Assembly: GCA_034190875.2 (NCBI GenBank)
Contig: CM067348.1
Location: 31,786,602 to 31,850,601, forward strand
DNA from: Urechis unicinctus
Lineage: Eukaryota > Annelida > Polychaeta > Xenopneusta > Urechidae
DNA length: 64,000 nt
Direction of reading: 5' to 3'
In this document: one piece after another, positions 51,341 through 62,620 of the stretch
Layout of the letters: each line of letters starts with the position of its first letter
How positions within the stretch are numbered: position 1 is the stretch's first letter
Program-made: the position numbers and the translations under genes
The notes under the pieces: generated by a model
Database searches by the model: none
Told to the model about the DNA's origin: nothing
The model's input: only the letters and a program-made list of their open reading frames with translations

Positions 51341-53087
51341 TTCATTATTCATACGGGTGTCGAAGTCTGTCAATGTTAACTACGCGGTGGATTGTTTCTA
51401 CACGTAAAATTAAATCCTCCTTGATAGCAAGTCATGTGCTCGAAAAAGCCAAAATATCGCAAGTGTGCGTGTCATATCATATTGAGCCTCTGAGGTATTA
51501 TGCAAACTATAATATTCGTTTGTTCATGTACATTAACAGAGCAAGATAGGGATCACGGCCAACCTCATATCCAGGGCCTGGTGCTGTTACATTAAATCCG
51601 ATTCCGTGAGCAAATGCTTCTGAATTATAGGCTGCCAAATAACGTTATAACTTTTTGTGCCTCTGGCAGTCCAAGTCGGTTAATGACGCTCTTGGTGTGA
51701 GCAACAATAGTACTTTGCTGTTTTGTATAATAGAAAGTCATTATTTCCATTGCTATTGCTGATTCGTAACTTGTGAGACAGAGGATATCTTGCAAAAATA
51801 ATTTCAATGTCCCTTGGCATTCCATGCCAATACATGGCTGATTTTGGTCTGGCTGATTATGTATCTATCAATTGTAGGCAATCATGAATGAGATATTTCA
51901 TATGAAGTCTCCTTTTTACATGAACGATGACCCAATTTCTAAATTGTTCACAGCGTTGTGACTATAACATCATGCAGAATTGTCCTTTTCACCGACATAC
52001 GGGTGGATTTTCCCTGGAATAAATTCTCATTGCAATCTTAATTTTATCAACAGAACAAGCATAAGGAGAACCAAATGACCACCTTATAAGGCATGAATAA
52101 TAATGACATAGATAATGCAATTTTTTAATTTGTTGCAAAAAGTAAACTTGATTGAAAATCATGTTGATAAATTTTCAACGTTATTATTTGACAGTTTGAT
52201 GATGTACTGTGGAAGTCTGTTTTAGTTAGCTTTGTCGTTTCATCGATAACGGTGCCTCCTCAAAACCATGAACCACACGAATGTTAGCTGTAAATCATTA
52301 CGCGCCCTGTAACTACCACGCAATCGATGTGTATACTTCTGGTTTGGTTACAAAATGTAGATTGCATAAAACCGCCACTCATTAAAGTAATCGGCATCAT
52401 TGCGCACAAATTGGATCGACAAGCAAGAAGGGTAATTTCCGACAACATAAATGTCGACAGCCGAAGTCAGGATATCTTTTCTCAGACCGCAGCGCCATAT
52501 AGCTACTGAAAGTCTGACAATTTAATACTTTTGGTTTCCAAGGTGCGGTTTCCAAGCAGCTTGCTAGGCAACCTCGCTACAAATATGGGGCTGAACAGTC
52601 TCTGCAACTTGTGTTGCAGCAGCGGATGAATATTTCATTCGGTACTTTTCCATATCAACACTGGTGTGATAAAAATTTATGCGATAATGTGACTCTCTGT
52701 ACCATTCCTAGTCTCAATAAAAACACGGAATAATCCAATAACAACGCCACAATGGCGCGCGACCTATGCAACAGCCATATTATTGGGCACTTAGTCATGA
52801 TGTTTTGCTAATAATGGGGACATTATGGTCTTATATTGCTGGTTTGGGTCAGATTGTTTCAATTTCTCACCAGTAAACACACGTTTGTGGCAGAGGGTAA
52901 CGTGGGATACTCATATCGTTGTATGTAGCGACTACATTTCAATCCCATTCTTTGCCAATGCTGCCTAGCGTTTTTCTAACTGTATTAGGTTTGATATGAA
53001 CATAATGAGATTGCGTAAACAGAAGTGTCCGAATAATTCGCCGAATGATATGCACATGCCACTGATTGATTTTTTTCAAATTATTTT
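51341..53087 (-). repeat. Single inverted copy of the 1.75-kb repeat
   Basis: The whole interval is the reverse complement of exactly one unit of the array at 57.9-64 kb, about 97% identical by eye. Similarity starts abruptly at TTCATTATTCAT (51,341) and stops after AAATTATTTT near 53,087. In array order these two ends are adjacent (junctions at 59,116/59,117, 60,868/60,869 and 62,620/62,621), so this copy is one complete monomer. A 14-bp stretch present in array units (ATTCGAGGAACGCC) is missing near 52,706. I see no target-site duplication or terminal inverted repeat at its ends. Confidence 0.93.
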
Positions 53088-53178
53088 ACCATTACTTTGC
53101 TGAGCCTGAGCAGTCAGAGGACTGAATCGGAATACCGATCAGTGATTAAATGCAATACGTTATTAGGATATTACTCGG

Positions 53179-53206
53179 AAGCGTGCGTTCAACCAACGCT
53201 TCTGCT
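53179..53206. other. Short inverted repeat
   Basis: GGAAGCGT, an 11-base loop, then ACGCTTCT: a 7-bp perfect stem in a G+C-richer spot. Significance unknown. Confidence 0.6.
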
Positions 53207-53703
53207 TCGTAGGCGCCTGTTTCAAACAAGTAGTTTGTAAGTTACTATTATGGTACTGCAGTTCATGCCTTGCTAAAACTCGTTTTGCCTATGTCGAAGT
53301 ATCAAGATTAGGCTGCCCGGGGCATAAGCTCCTGAAGCTCTGCAAACCCGAATTCGAGAGCGACCAAAGGACCTCTTCATCTCAAGGTTATATAGTATAA
53401 GCCACCCCATCCGCAGCGCGAGCTCCCAGCTAGACGCGAACCACACCTTTGCCACTCAGCACAATGACCAATTATTGACCTCTCGACAAACACCCTAAGA
53501 ACCCCACACGCGGCTTCAGTTACACTGATTGCAGTGTCAAATAATGTAGACATCACATCAATGCCTCCTGTGCCAAGACAAAAAACCACAGTGACTAAAA
53601 CAGCGTCCATTGTATTTCTTTTACATATTAGAATTCGCGATGTATTGCTTCAAACGGATGACATTATTCAATTGCAGTGTCACGGATTGCCATCGGTGGA
53701 AGT

Positions 53704-53714
53704 GGGGGGGGGGG
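53704..53714 (+). repeat. G11 tract
   Basis: Eleven G flanked by AGT on the left and TGGTCTT on the right, the same flanks as the G13 tract at 40,808-40,820. The two are probably corresponding positions of one repeat family. Confidence 0.7.
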
Positions 53715-55439
53715 TGGTCTTGATATGGTTATGGCTATGTCATTTAACGGACAATTAATAAGTTCCTACTTTTTCAGCGGACTCTGATTTCGCAGGAACA
53801 TTGACTCATTGCTTTAAACATTTGTCAGGTGTCTGTACATGGCAAACTTCTTCAATAGAAGCGTCACAGAAAAAACGGGCGCCAACAGTCATATAAAATA
53901 GAGTTACAGCGCAATAATGTTTTTATAAGGAACGTTGGCAGCGCCATAATTGCGAAACATAATTGCAAAGCCTGAAAAAAGCAGAACGAATTTGATGTGG
54001 AATTTTTGATGAATTCTTAGTATTTAGAAAACTTCTGTAAATATTATGTAAAAACAGGGGCAATATCGCTTAATCTGACGCTAGATCAACCGAATATGTG
54101 CGGTCTGCCCCTTCATATATGCCATTATTCATATGGTCTTGGTAGTTTAACGGTATGAACGAGCATACCAACACGACATACGCCAATGTAATAAATGGCT
54201 TACAGGCTACTCAGATATGTAGAAAACATCCACCGAATCTTTTACGAGTAATTCAGGAAAGAATGTGCTCCAGTTCGCTCGCCATATTGGTGGTTCACAA
54301 ACCTCGTGCAGTTTAAATGCTATGATAACATACTTCTCGAAGAGAACCGCACTTTGCATATGCTGTTTGTAGCAATATTGCAGCCTCACATAACTTGGCC
54401 TACCACGATCATTGTGAGTGGTGAATAAACCGTATCAAGTGGGTTATTAAAAACCAGACGGATAGAGCTATGCATTCTGTTTTTAGGGTACTGGTTGATT
54501 TGAAATTATAAAGGCATGTTTATCAATTGATGTATTCAGCTACAATCCAATCAATGTACTCCTGGAGGACAATTCATTCGTTGAAAATGGAAACACACGA
54601 GTTTGACAAACATCTGCCAGACGTTATAGGAAATATTGTCATTGTCTTTGTTCCTTCTGGTAAACTACTATGCTTCAATTATTGTTTGCAGCGCTTGCTT
54701 GTAGTGATCAATCAAAGAGCCGTCCATAACAATAGCGTTAGCCTAGAAACGCTTTTCATCCAGGTCATTCAACTTGATTTAACTGGCCAGCTCTACCTAT
54801 GATTAATATGAGGTCACAGAACCATGGCATCCTTAAGTTTGTGTATGAATCAAACATTTATCCGGTGTTGAACGATGCAGCCTACGTTGTGATAAAACAC
54901 ACTATGATAAATAAAGCCAAGCAAATATGCCATGATTATGCTGACCTGGTATCGCTACTATATTTTATGTACTTAAATTTGAATAAACTCAAAACCTCAT
55001 AATTGTTTAAGTGATACTTTACCATACCAGACAGATATCAATGTCGGCCTTATACCTAGTATAACTGGTATCCTTTTCCATTTTCCGTCGTTGAACTGTG
55101 GACATGTATCAATATAGGCTAAGCGTTTGGAACACACGTTAACGATAAACATGCTGCATTTTCAACGCCTCATTGAGATTCGGTTTAAAGGCCAAGTTTG
55201 CAACAACCCTCAATCTTTTAGATATTTCATCATTTGGACACAGGATTTTTGTAGGCCAGCGTGCGATCCTCACAAAAGGGTACAAATTGACCTATTTTGT
55301 TGCTACTAGCTTGACGCCCCTCTGTCCCTTTCTTATAACGCTCTACTAATCATTGCTCACGACCACCTTAGTGGCTGCTTCCGCCATCATTTTTGTGCTG
55401 CCACTGCACGAAACATGTGACAAGGTTATTATCAACGCA

Positions 55440-55929
55440 TTGGTCACTGCCTGTCAATATCATAGGAAATGAAGGACATTAATGCCGTAAACGATAAGTG
55501 GTATTGGTTGCGCATATACTAATAAAACGGTAACATCAGAGCCTGAACCTATTGGAAAATGGTAATTGTTTGTTGTCCGTATTCAGGAATGAATCAATGG
55601 GCCGGCGGAACTGATTCATGTATTAAATTTGCCCTATCAGCACGATATTTTTGGTTCAGATACCTTTGTAAGTGTCACCCACTTGGAAGCACTAACGAAT
55701 AAGGAAGGACAAATACGTTGTTTATTACCTATTCGTCATTATTTGCCAACACTTTTGGCAAAATCAAAAAATGTGCCAAACATTGATTGACTTATAGTCT
55801 ATAAGCCATAGTTTACAATTGTTGAAACCGTTTTACACCTGTAGTGATATAAAGAATTGCAACAATGAGACTCGAGAATAAATTTTCACTATTTGCAGTA
55901 AAATATTTCCGGGATATATTTGTACATAA
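55440..55929 (+). repeat. Old direct duplicate, pair 5, copy b
   Basis: Partner of 48,040-48,630. The match continues at 55,885-55,945 (TTTTCACTATTTGCAGT, then ATATTTGTACATAAG) against the start of the 496-bp unit (TTTTCATCATTTGCTGT, then GTATTTGTGTACATC). The adjoining segment to the right matches 39.5 kb, so this locus links pairs 4 and 5. Confidence 0.62.
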
Positions 55930-56600
55930 GAGATTGATTGCCATATGACTAGCAATCGATGTGGCCTATAGCACCAATTAACTTTAGCCGTTGCTTCACG
56001 CATCTGTATTTGATATTCGTGTGTCAAATCAAGTTAAGTTTGCGAATTTAATGAAAGCAGACGTTGTACAAGCGTCATAAATTACCATCCTTTTTATATA
56101 AAAGCATTTTCGCGGTACAAATATTATTTATTGAAGATGAGTCCACTTATCTTGCCTGATATTGCTGATTTGATAGGACAATATGCATGACCAGCTATTT
56201 TATTTTGGTTGTTACATTTAACGATCAATCAAAATTTTGTAACTAGCTACGAAAATCGTTCACATTAATGCGACGTTAAGGATTACGATTAAATCAGAAG
56301 TTTAATCAAAAACCTATTTATTGTCTTCCTTGGTAAGGCGCATTCTTGGTTAATTGTTAAGTTGTTCAGCAAATTATTACTTGATTTACCGGCCAAAGAA
56401 GGACCCTTTATTTCTAATTAAATGACATTTTAATCAGTTTGCATTTTTTTATGTAGGTCGTACAAAAGTAAACGTTAGAAATAAATATGTTGCATGGAAT
56501 GCTTGGTCAGTTATAATCCAATTAAACACATTAATGGTCAGAGATTATGTACAATTCTTTTTGGGAGAAATATTTGCAAGCGTGCATTCATTGAGTATGC
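55930..56600 (+). repeat. Old direct duplicate, pair 4, copy b
   Basis: Partner of 39,520-40,335, with the anchors given there. It lacks about 110 bp present in copy a, at a point between AATTGTTAAGTTG and TTCAGCAAATT near 56,365. Confidence 0.82.
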
Positions 56601-57539
56601 TATTAGGCAAATGAATACAGGGTATTCGATCCACTGTAAAGTATTATATATAACTAATAGCAAAAAGAGTCAGAAATCTCTCACGTTCACCGATTTTGCC
56701 GCGTCCCTTTCAAACTAAAAGTGAGCCTTAAATAAATTACAGTTCCCTTTATTATGCTCTTTTTCATTGTTTCAAAAGTTATCGGTTTCGGATTTACTAT
56801 CATTTACTGATCAGCATTACTATCGACGTTTATGTTATTAAAATGGTAAACAAAAAGTGCTTTCAAAGGCATTTGGTTCATAATTTCAAATGCAATATGA
56901 ATGAAAGGGCATCAAACATGATTTGCCGTCCCCCGAATGTAGCCCTCTCACGGTTCGCATCCTCGGCATACAAGTAAACTATCGATCCCTGATTCCAAGG
57001 CGTCTGCTTGGTATTAAGCATAATAAAATATTGCTGATGCAGATATGTGACAGGTAACCATATAGCGAGAGCTTTGTACCATAAATCAAATGCCTAGTTT
57101 CCGAATCGGTCAAGGTTTATGCATATATCTGAATGAAATTGATATTGCTACCGGTTCCATGTAGTTATTGCACCGAATGACAGACCGAAAGAAAAGTAGA
57201 TTAACTCCCGGCCGTACCTATTTTAGACTACTTTCAATTTCTTTCGCTTGTTCGCAATCACATATACATCAGTCGCATCGATTCACGATTCATCACAATT
57301 TCTTTTTTTTATCAACAATTTCACGTCGGAACGGACATTTCTTTTCGGCTATAGTTGAGATGACTAGTGCGTCATCACTCGTGTGATCTCACAATGTTAG
57401 GGTTCAAAGAATATTTTACAGATAAAACAATAATTGACTGCCTAAAAATCTGCTCAGCCAAAGGAAAGAACCATTGTTGGTGATAACATTGTATGTTAAG
57501 ACCAAATTTGACAAGATTGCCATGTGCTCTGCATTTGCA
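56601..57539. other. No feature recognised
   Basis: Mixed sequence. A 72-codon plus ORF at 57,168-57,386 is unsupported. Confidence 0.45.
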
Positions 57540-57700
57540 TGTAAAGGACTTGTTTCGACTAATCTTTAGACAAACAGCATTATTACTGCTAGATAGATCT
57601 CCTAAACGTTTTTACGAGTCTACGATAATTAGTCTGACACATTTGATGATAAAGCTGGGTAGATTCTTGTCTGCGGTAATTTCTTTGAAGAGCGTATCTC
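57540..57700 (+). repeat. Diverged copy of the 40.9-kb repeat segment
   Basis: TTTAGACAAACAGCATTATTACTGCTAG and AACGTTTTTACG here match CTTAGACAAACAACTTATTACTGCTAG and AACGTTTATC at 40,911-40,955, same strand, offset about 16.6 kb. With pair 4 (offset 16.4 kb) this extends one collinear duplication. The minus-strand frame seen at 40.9 kb is broken here. Confidence 0.65.
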
Positions 57701-57829
57701 ACAATGCATTTTAAGCACTCATGTAGCCAAATGGACCTAGGTGATATTTTATATACAAAAGGTTGCTGTTCCTAATATCCTGAAGCTTCTGTAGTTGCTC
57801 TTCTTAAGCTCTGTTAATGAGGACTGAAA

Positions 57830-57929
57830 NNNNNNNNNNNNNNNNNNNNNNNNNNNNNNNNNNNNNNNNNNNNNNNNNNNNNNNNNNNNNNNNNNNNNNN
57901 NNNNNNNNNNNNNNNNNNNNNNNNNNNNN
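57830..57929. other. Assembly gap, exactly 100 N
   Basis: One hundred N. This is the conventional placeholder for a scaffold gap of unknown length. It sits directly at the left edge of the 1.75-kb tandem array. The sequence left of it is not array sequence, so array length and left border are unknown. Confidence 0.99.
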
Positions 57930-59116
57930 CCAAAAGTTTTAAATTGTCAGACTTTCAGTAGCTATATGGCGCTGCGGTCTGAGAAAAGATATCCTGACTT
58001 CGGCTGTCGACATTTATGTTGTCGGAAATTACCCTTCTTGCTTGTCGATCCAATTTGTGCGCAATGATACCGATTACTTTAAGGAGTGGCGGTTTTATGC
58101 AATCTACATTTTGTAAACCCAACCAGAAGTATACACATCGATTGCGTGGTAGTTACAGGGCGCGTAATGATTTACAGCTAACATTCGTGTGGTTCATGGT
58201 TTGTTTTTTAGGAGGCACCGTTATCGATGAAACGACAAAGCTAACTAAAACAGACTTCCACAGTACATCATCAAACTGTCAAATAATAACGTTGAAAATT
58301 TATCAACATGATTTTCAATCAAGTTTACTTTTTGCAACAAATTAAAAAATTGCATTATCTATGCCATTATTATTCATGCCTTATAAGGTGGTCATTTGGT
58401 CCTCCTTGTGCTTGTTCTGTTGATAAAATTAAGATTGCAATGAGAATTTATTCCAGGGAAAATCCACCCGTATGTCGGTGAAAAGGACAATTCTGCATGA
58501 TGTTATAGTCACAACGCTGTGAACAATTTAGAAATTGGGTCATCGTTCATGTAAAAAGGAGACTTCATATGAAATATCTCATTCATGATTGCCTACAATT
58601 GATAGATACATAATCAGCCAGACCAAAATCAGCCATGTATTGGCATGGAATGCCAAGGGATATTGAAATTATTTTTGCAAGATATCCTCTGTCTCACAAG
58701 TTACGAATCAGAAATAGCAATGGAAATAATGGCTTTCTATTATACAAAACAGCAAAGGACTATTGTTGCTCACACCAAGAGCGTCATTAACCGACATGGA
58801 CTGCCAGAGGCACAAAAAGTTATAACGTTATTTGGCAGCCTATAATTCAGAAGCATTTGCTCACGGAATCGGATTTAATGTAACAGCACCAGGCCCTGGA
58901 TATGAGGTTGGCCGTGATCCCTATCTTGCTCTGTTAATGTACATGAACAAACGAATATTATAGTTGGCATAATACCGCAAAATATGATATGACACGCACA
59001 TATTTTGGCTTTTTCGAGCACATGACTTGCTATCAAAGAGGATTTAATTTTACGTGTAGAAACAATCCACTGCGTAGTTAACATTGACAGACATCGACAC
59101 CCGCATGAATAATGAA
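57930..59116 (+). repeat. 1.75-kb tandem array, partial unit 1
   Basis: Last 1,187 bp of a unit, truncated on the left by the gap. It carries an extra A (TTTTGTAAACCC near 58,116) that lengthens a plus-strand ORF to 109 codons compared with 67 codons in later units. It contains a perfect 7-bp hairpin, TTGGCAT-GGA-ATGCCAA, at 58,640-58,656. Confidence 0.96.
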
Positions 59117-60868
59117 ATAATTAGAAAAAAATCATTCAGTGGCATGTGCATATCATTCGGCGAATTATTCGGACACTTCTGTCTACGCAATCTCATTATG
59201 TTCATATCAAACCTTATACAGTTAGAAAAAAACGCTAGGCAGCATTGGCAAAAATGGGGTTGAAATGTAGTCGCTACATACAACGATATGAGTATCCCAC
59301 GTTACCCTCTGCCACAAACGTGTGTTTACTGGTGAGAAATTGAAACAAGCTGACCCAAACCAGCAATATAAGACCATAATGTCCCCATTATTAGCAAAAC
59401 ATCATGACTAAGTGCCCAATAATATGGCTGTTGCATAGGTCGCGCGCCATTGTGGCGTTGTTATTGGATTATTCGGTGTTTTTATTGAGACTAGGAATGG
59501 TACATTCGAGGAACGCCAGAGAGTCACATTATCGCATAAATTTTTATCACACCAGTATTGACATGGAAAAGTACCGAATGAAATATTCATCCGCTGCTGC
59601 AACACAAGTTGCAGAGACTGTTCAGCCCCATATTTGTAGCGAGGTTGCCTAGCAAGCTGCTTGGAAACCGCACCTTGGAAACCAAAAGTTTTAAATTGTC
59701 AGACTTTCAGTAGCTATATGGCGCTGCGGTCTGAGAAAAGATATCCTGACTTCGGCTGTCGACATTTATGTTGTCGGAAATTACCCTTCTTGCTTGTCGA
59801 TCCAATTTGTGCGCAATGATGCCGATTACTTTAAGGAGTGGCGGTTTTATGCAATCTACATTTTGTAACCCAACCAGAAGTATACACATCGATTGCGTGG
59901 TAGTTACAGGGCGCGTAATGATTTACAGCTAACATTCGTGTGGTTCATGGTTTGTTTTTTAGGAGGCACCGTTATCGATGAAACGACAAAGCTAACTAAA
60001 ACAGACTTCCACAGTACATCATCAAACTGTCAAATAATAACGTTGAAAATTTATCAACATGATTTTCAATCAAGTTTACTTTTTGCAACAAATTAAAAAA
60101 TTGCATTATCTATGCCATTATTATTCATGCCTTATAAGGTGGTCATTTGGTCCTCCTTGTGCTTGTTCTGTTGATAAAATTAAGATTGCAATGAGAATTT
60201 ATTCCAGGGAAAATCCACCCGTATGTCGGTGAAAAGGACAATTCTGCATGATGTTATAGTCACAACGCTGTGAACAATTTAGAAATTGGGTCATCGTTCA
60301 TGTAAAAAGGAGACTTCATATGAAATATCTCATTCATGATTGCCTACAATTGATAGATACATAATCAGCCAGACCAAAATCAGCCATGTATTGGCATGGA
60401 ATGCCAAGGGATATTGAAATTATTTTTGCAAGATATCCTCTGTCTCACAAGTTACGAATCAGAAATAGCAATGGAAATAATGGCTTTCTATTATACAAAA
60501 CAGCAAAGGACTATTGTTGCTCACACCAAGAGCGTCATTAACCGACATGGACTGCCAGAGGCACAAAAAAGTTATAACGTTATTTGGCAGCCTATAATTC
60601 AGAAGCATTTGCTCACGGAATCGGATTTAATGTAACAGCACCAGGCCCTGGATATGAGGTTGGCCGTGATCCCTATCTTGCTCTGTTAATGTACATGAAC
60701 AAACGAATATTATAGTTGGCATAATACCGCAAAATATGATATGACACGCACATATTTTGGCTTTTTCGAGCACATGACTTGCTATCAAAGAGGATTTAAT
60801 TTTACGTGTAGAAACAATCCACTGCGTAGTTAACATTGACAGACATCGACACCCGCATGAATAATGAA
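59117..60868 (+). repeat. 1.75-kb tandem array, complete unit 2
   Basis: A 1,752-bp unit delimited by the breakpoints that the lone inverted copy reveals. Contains the short ORFs MTKCPIIWLLHR (82 codons, plus), MECQGILKLFLQ (79 codons here, 66 in other units because of one extra A near 60,570) and a 60-codon minus ORF starting MCILLV. Each is altered in at least one other copy. TTGGAAACC occurs twice around 59,660-59,682. Confidence 0.97.
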
Positions 60869-62620
60869 ATAATTAGAAAAAATCATTCAGTGGCATGTGC
60901 ATATCATTCGGCGAATTATTCGGACACTTCTGTCTACGCAATCTCATTATGTTCATATCAAACCTTATACAGTTAGAAAAAACGCTAGGCAGCATTGGCA
61001 AAAAATGGGGTTGAAATGTAGTCGCTACATACAACGATATGAGTATCCCACGTTACCCTCTGCCACAAACGTGTGTTTACTGTTGAGAAATTGAAACAAG
61101 CTGACCCAAACCAGCAATATAAGACCATAATGTCCCCATTATTAGCAAAACATCATGACTAAGTGCCCAATAATATGGCTGTTGCATAGGTCGCGCGCCA
61201 TTGTGGCGTTGTTATTGGATTATTCGGTGTTTTTTTATTGAGACTAGGAATGGTACATTCGAGGAACGCCAGAGAGTCACATTATCGCATAAATTTTTAT
61301 CACACCAGTATTGACATGGAAAAGTACCGAATGAAATATTCATCCGCTGCTGCAACACAAGTTGCAGAGACTGTTCAGCCCCATATTTGTAGCGAGGTTG
61401 CCTAGCAAGCTGCTTGGAAACCGCACCTTGGAAACCAAAAGTTTTAAATTGTCAGACTTTCAGTAGCTATATGGCGCTGCGGTCTGAGAAAAGATATCCT
61501 GACTTCGGCTGTCGACATTTATGTTGTCGGAAATTACCCTTCTTGCTTGTCGATCCAATTTGTGCGCAATGATGCCGATTACTTTAAGGAGTGGCGGTTT
61601 TATGCAATCTACATTTTGTAACCAAACCAGAAGTATACACATCGATTGCGTGGTAGTTACAGGGCGCGTAATGATTTACAGCTAACATTCGTGTGGTTCA
61701 TGGTTTGTTTTTTAGGAGGCACCGTTATCGATGAAACGACAAAGCTAACTAAAACAGACTTCCACAGTACATCATCAAACTGTCAAATAATAACGTTGAA
61801 AATTTATCAACATGATTTTCAATCAAGTTTACTTTTTGCAACAAATTAAAAAATTGCATTATCTATGCCATTATTATTCATGCCTTATAAGGTGGTCATT
61901 TGGTCCTCCTTGTGCTTGTTCTGTTGATAAAATTAAGATTGCAATGAGAATTTATTCCAGGGAAAATCCACCCGTATGTCGGTGAAAAGGACAATTCTGC
62001 ATGATGTTATAGTCACAACGCTGTGAACAATTTAGAAATTGGGTCATCGTTCATGTAAAAAGGAGACTTCATATGAAATATCTCATTCATGATTGCCTAC
62101 AATTGATAGATACATAATCAGCCAGACCAAAATCAGCCATGTATTGGCATGGAATGCCAAGGGATATTGAAATTATTTTTGCAAGATATCCTCTGTCTCA
62201 CAAGTTACGAATCAGAAATAGCAATGGAAATAATGGCTTTCTATTATACAAAACAGCAAAGGACTATTGTTGCTCACACCAAGAGCGTCATTAACCGACA
62301 TGGACTGCCAGAGGCACAAAAAGTTATAACGTTATTTGGCAGCCTATAATTCAGAAGCATTTGCTCACGGAATCGGATTTAATGTAACAGCACCAGGCCC
62401 TGGATATGAGGTTGGCCGTGATCCCTATCTTGCTCTGTTAATGTACATGAACAAACGAATATTATAGTTGGCATAATACCGCAAAATATGATATGACACG
62501 CACATATTTTGGCTTTTTCGAGCACATGACTTGCTATCAAAGAGGATTTAATTTTACGTGTAGAAACAATCCACTGCGTAGTTAACATTGACAGACATCG
62601 ACACCCGCATGAATAATGAA
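60869..62620 (+). repeat. 1.75-kb tandem array, complete unit 3
   Basis: A 1,752-bp unit, more than 99% identical to unit 2 by eye. Most differences are one- or two-base length changes in homopolymers (for example the T-run near 61,231). These shift the 82-codon ORF out of frame here. Confidence 0.97.

Larger units (their letters stand above)
53088..55439. other. Unclassified; includes a G+C-richer patch
   Basis: At 53,280-53,720 base composition is clearly more G+C-rich than its surroundings, and frames are open on both strands (minus 77 codons at 53,377-53,610; a plus frame with RIRERPKDLFISRLYSIS). This may be a relict retroelement ORF, but no domain is recognised. The patch ends in AGT-G11-TGGTCTT (53,701-53,721). 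The rest, including an ORF of 91 codons at 54,527-54,802, is unsupported. Confidence 0.45.

Noticed and set aside
51341..53087. Helitron-like ends (TC at one end, CTAA before T at the other) on the 1.75-kb unit
   Set aside because: The CTAA is not kept in the lone copy (CAAA), no convincing subterminal hairpin lies before it, and no Rep/helicase coding is present.
53179..53206. Short hairpin near 53.19 kb as a tRNA arm or terminator
   Set aside because: No cloverleaf can be completed around it and there is no T-run.
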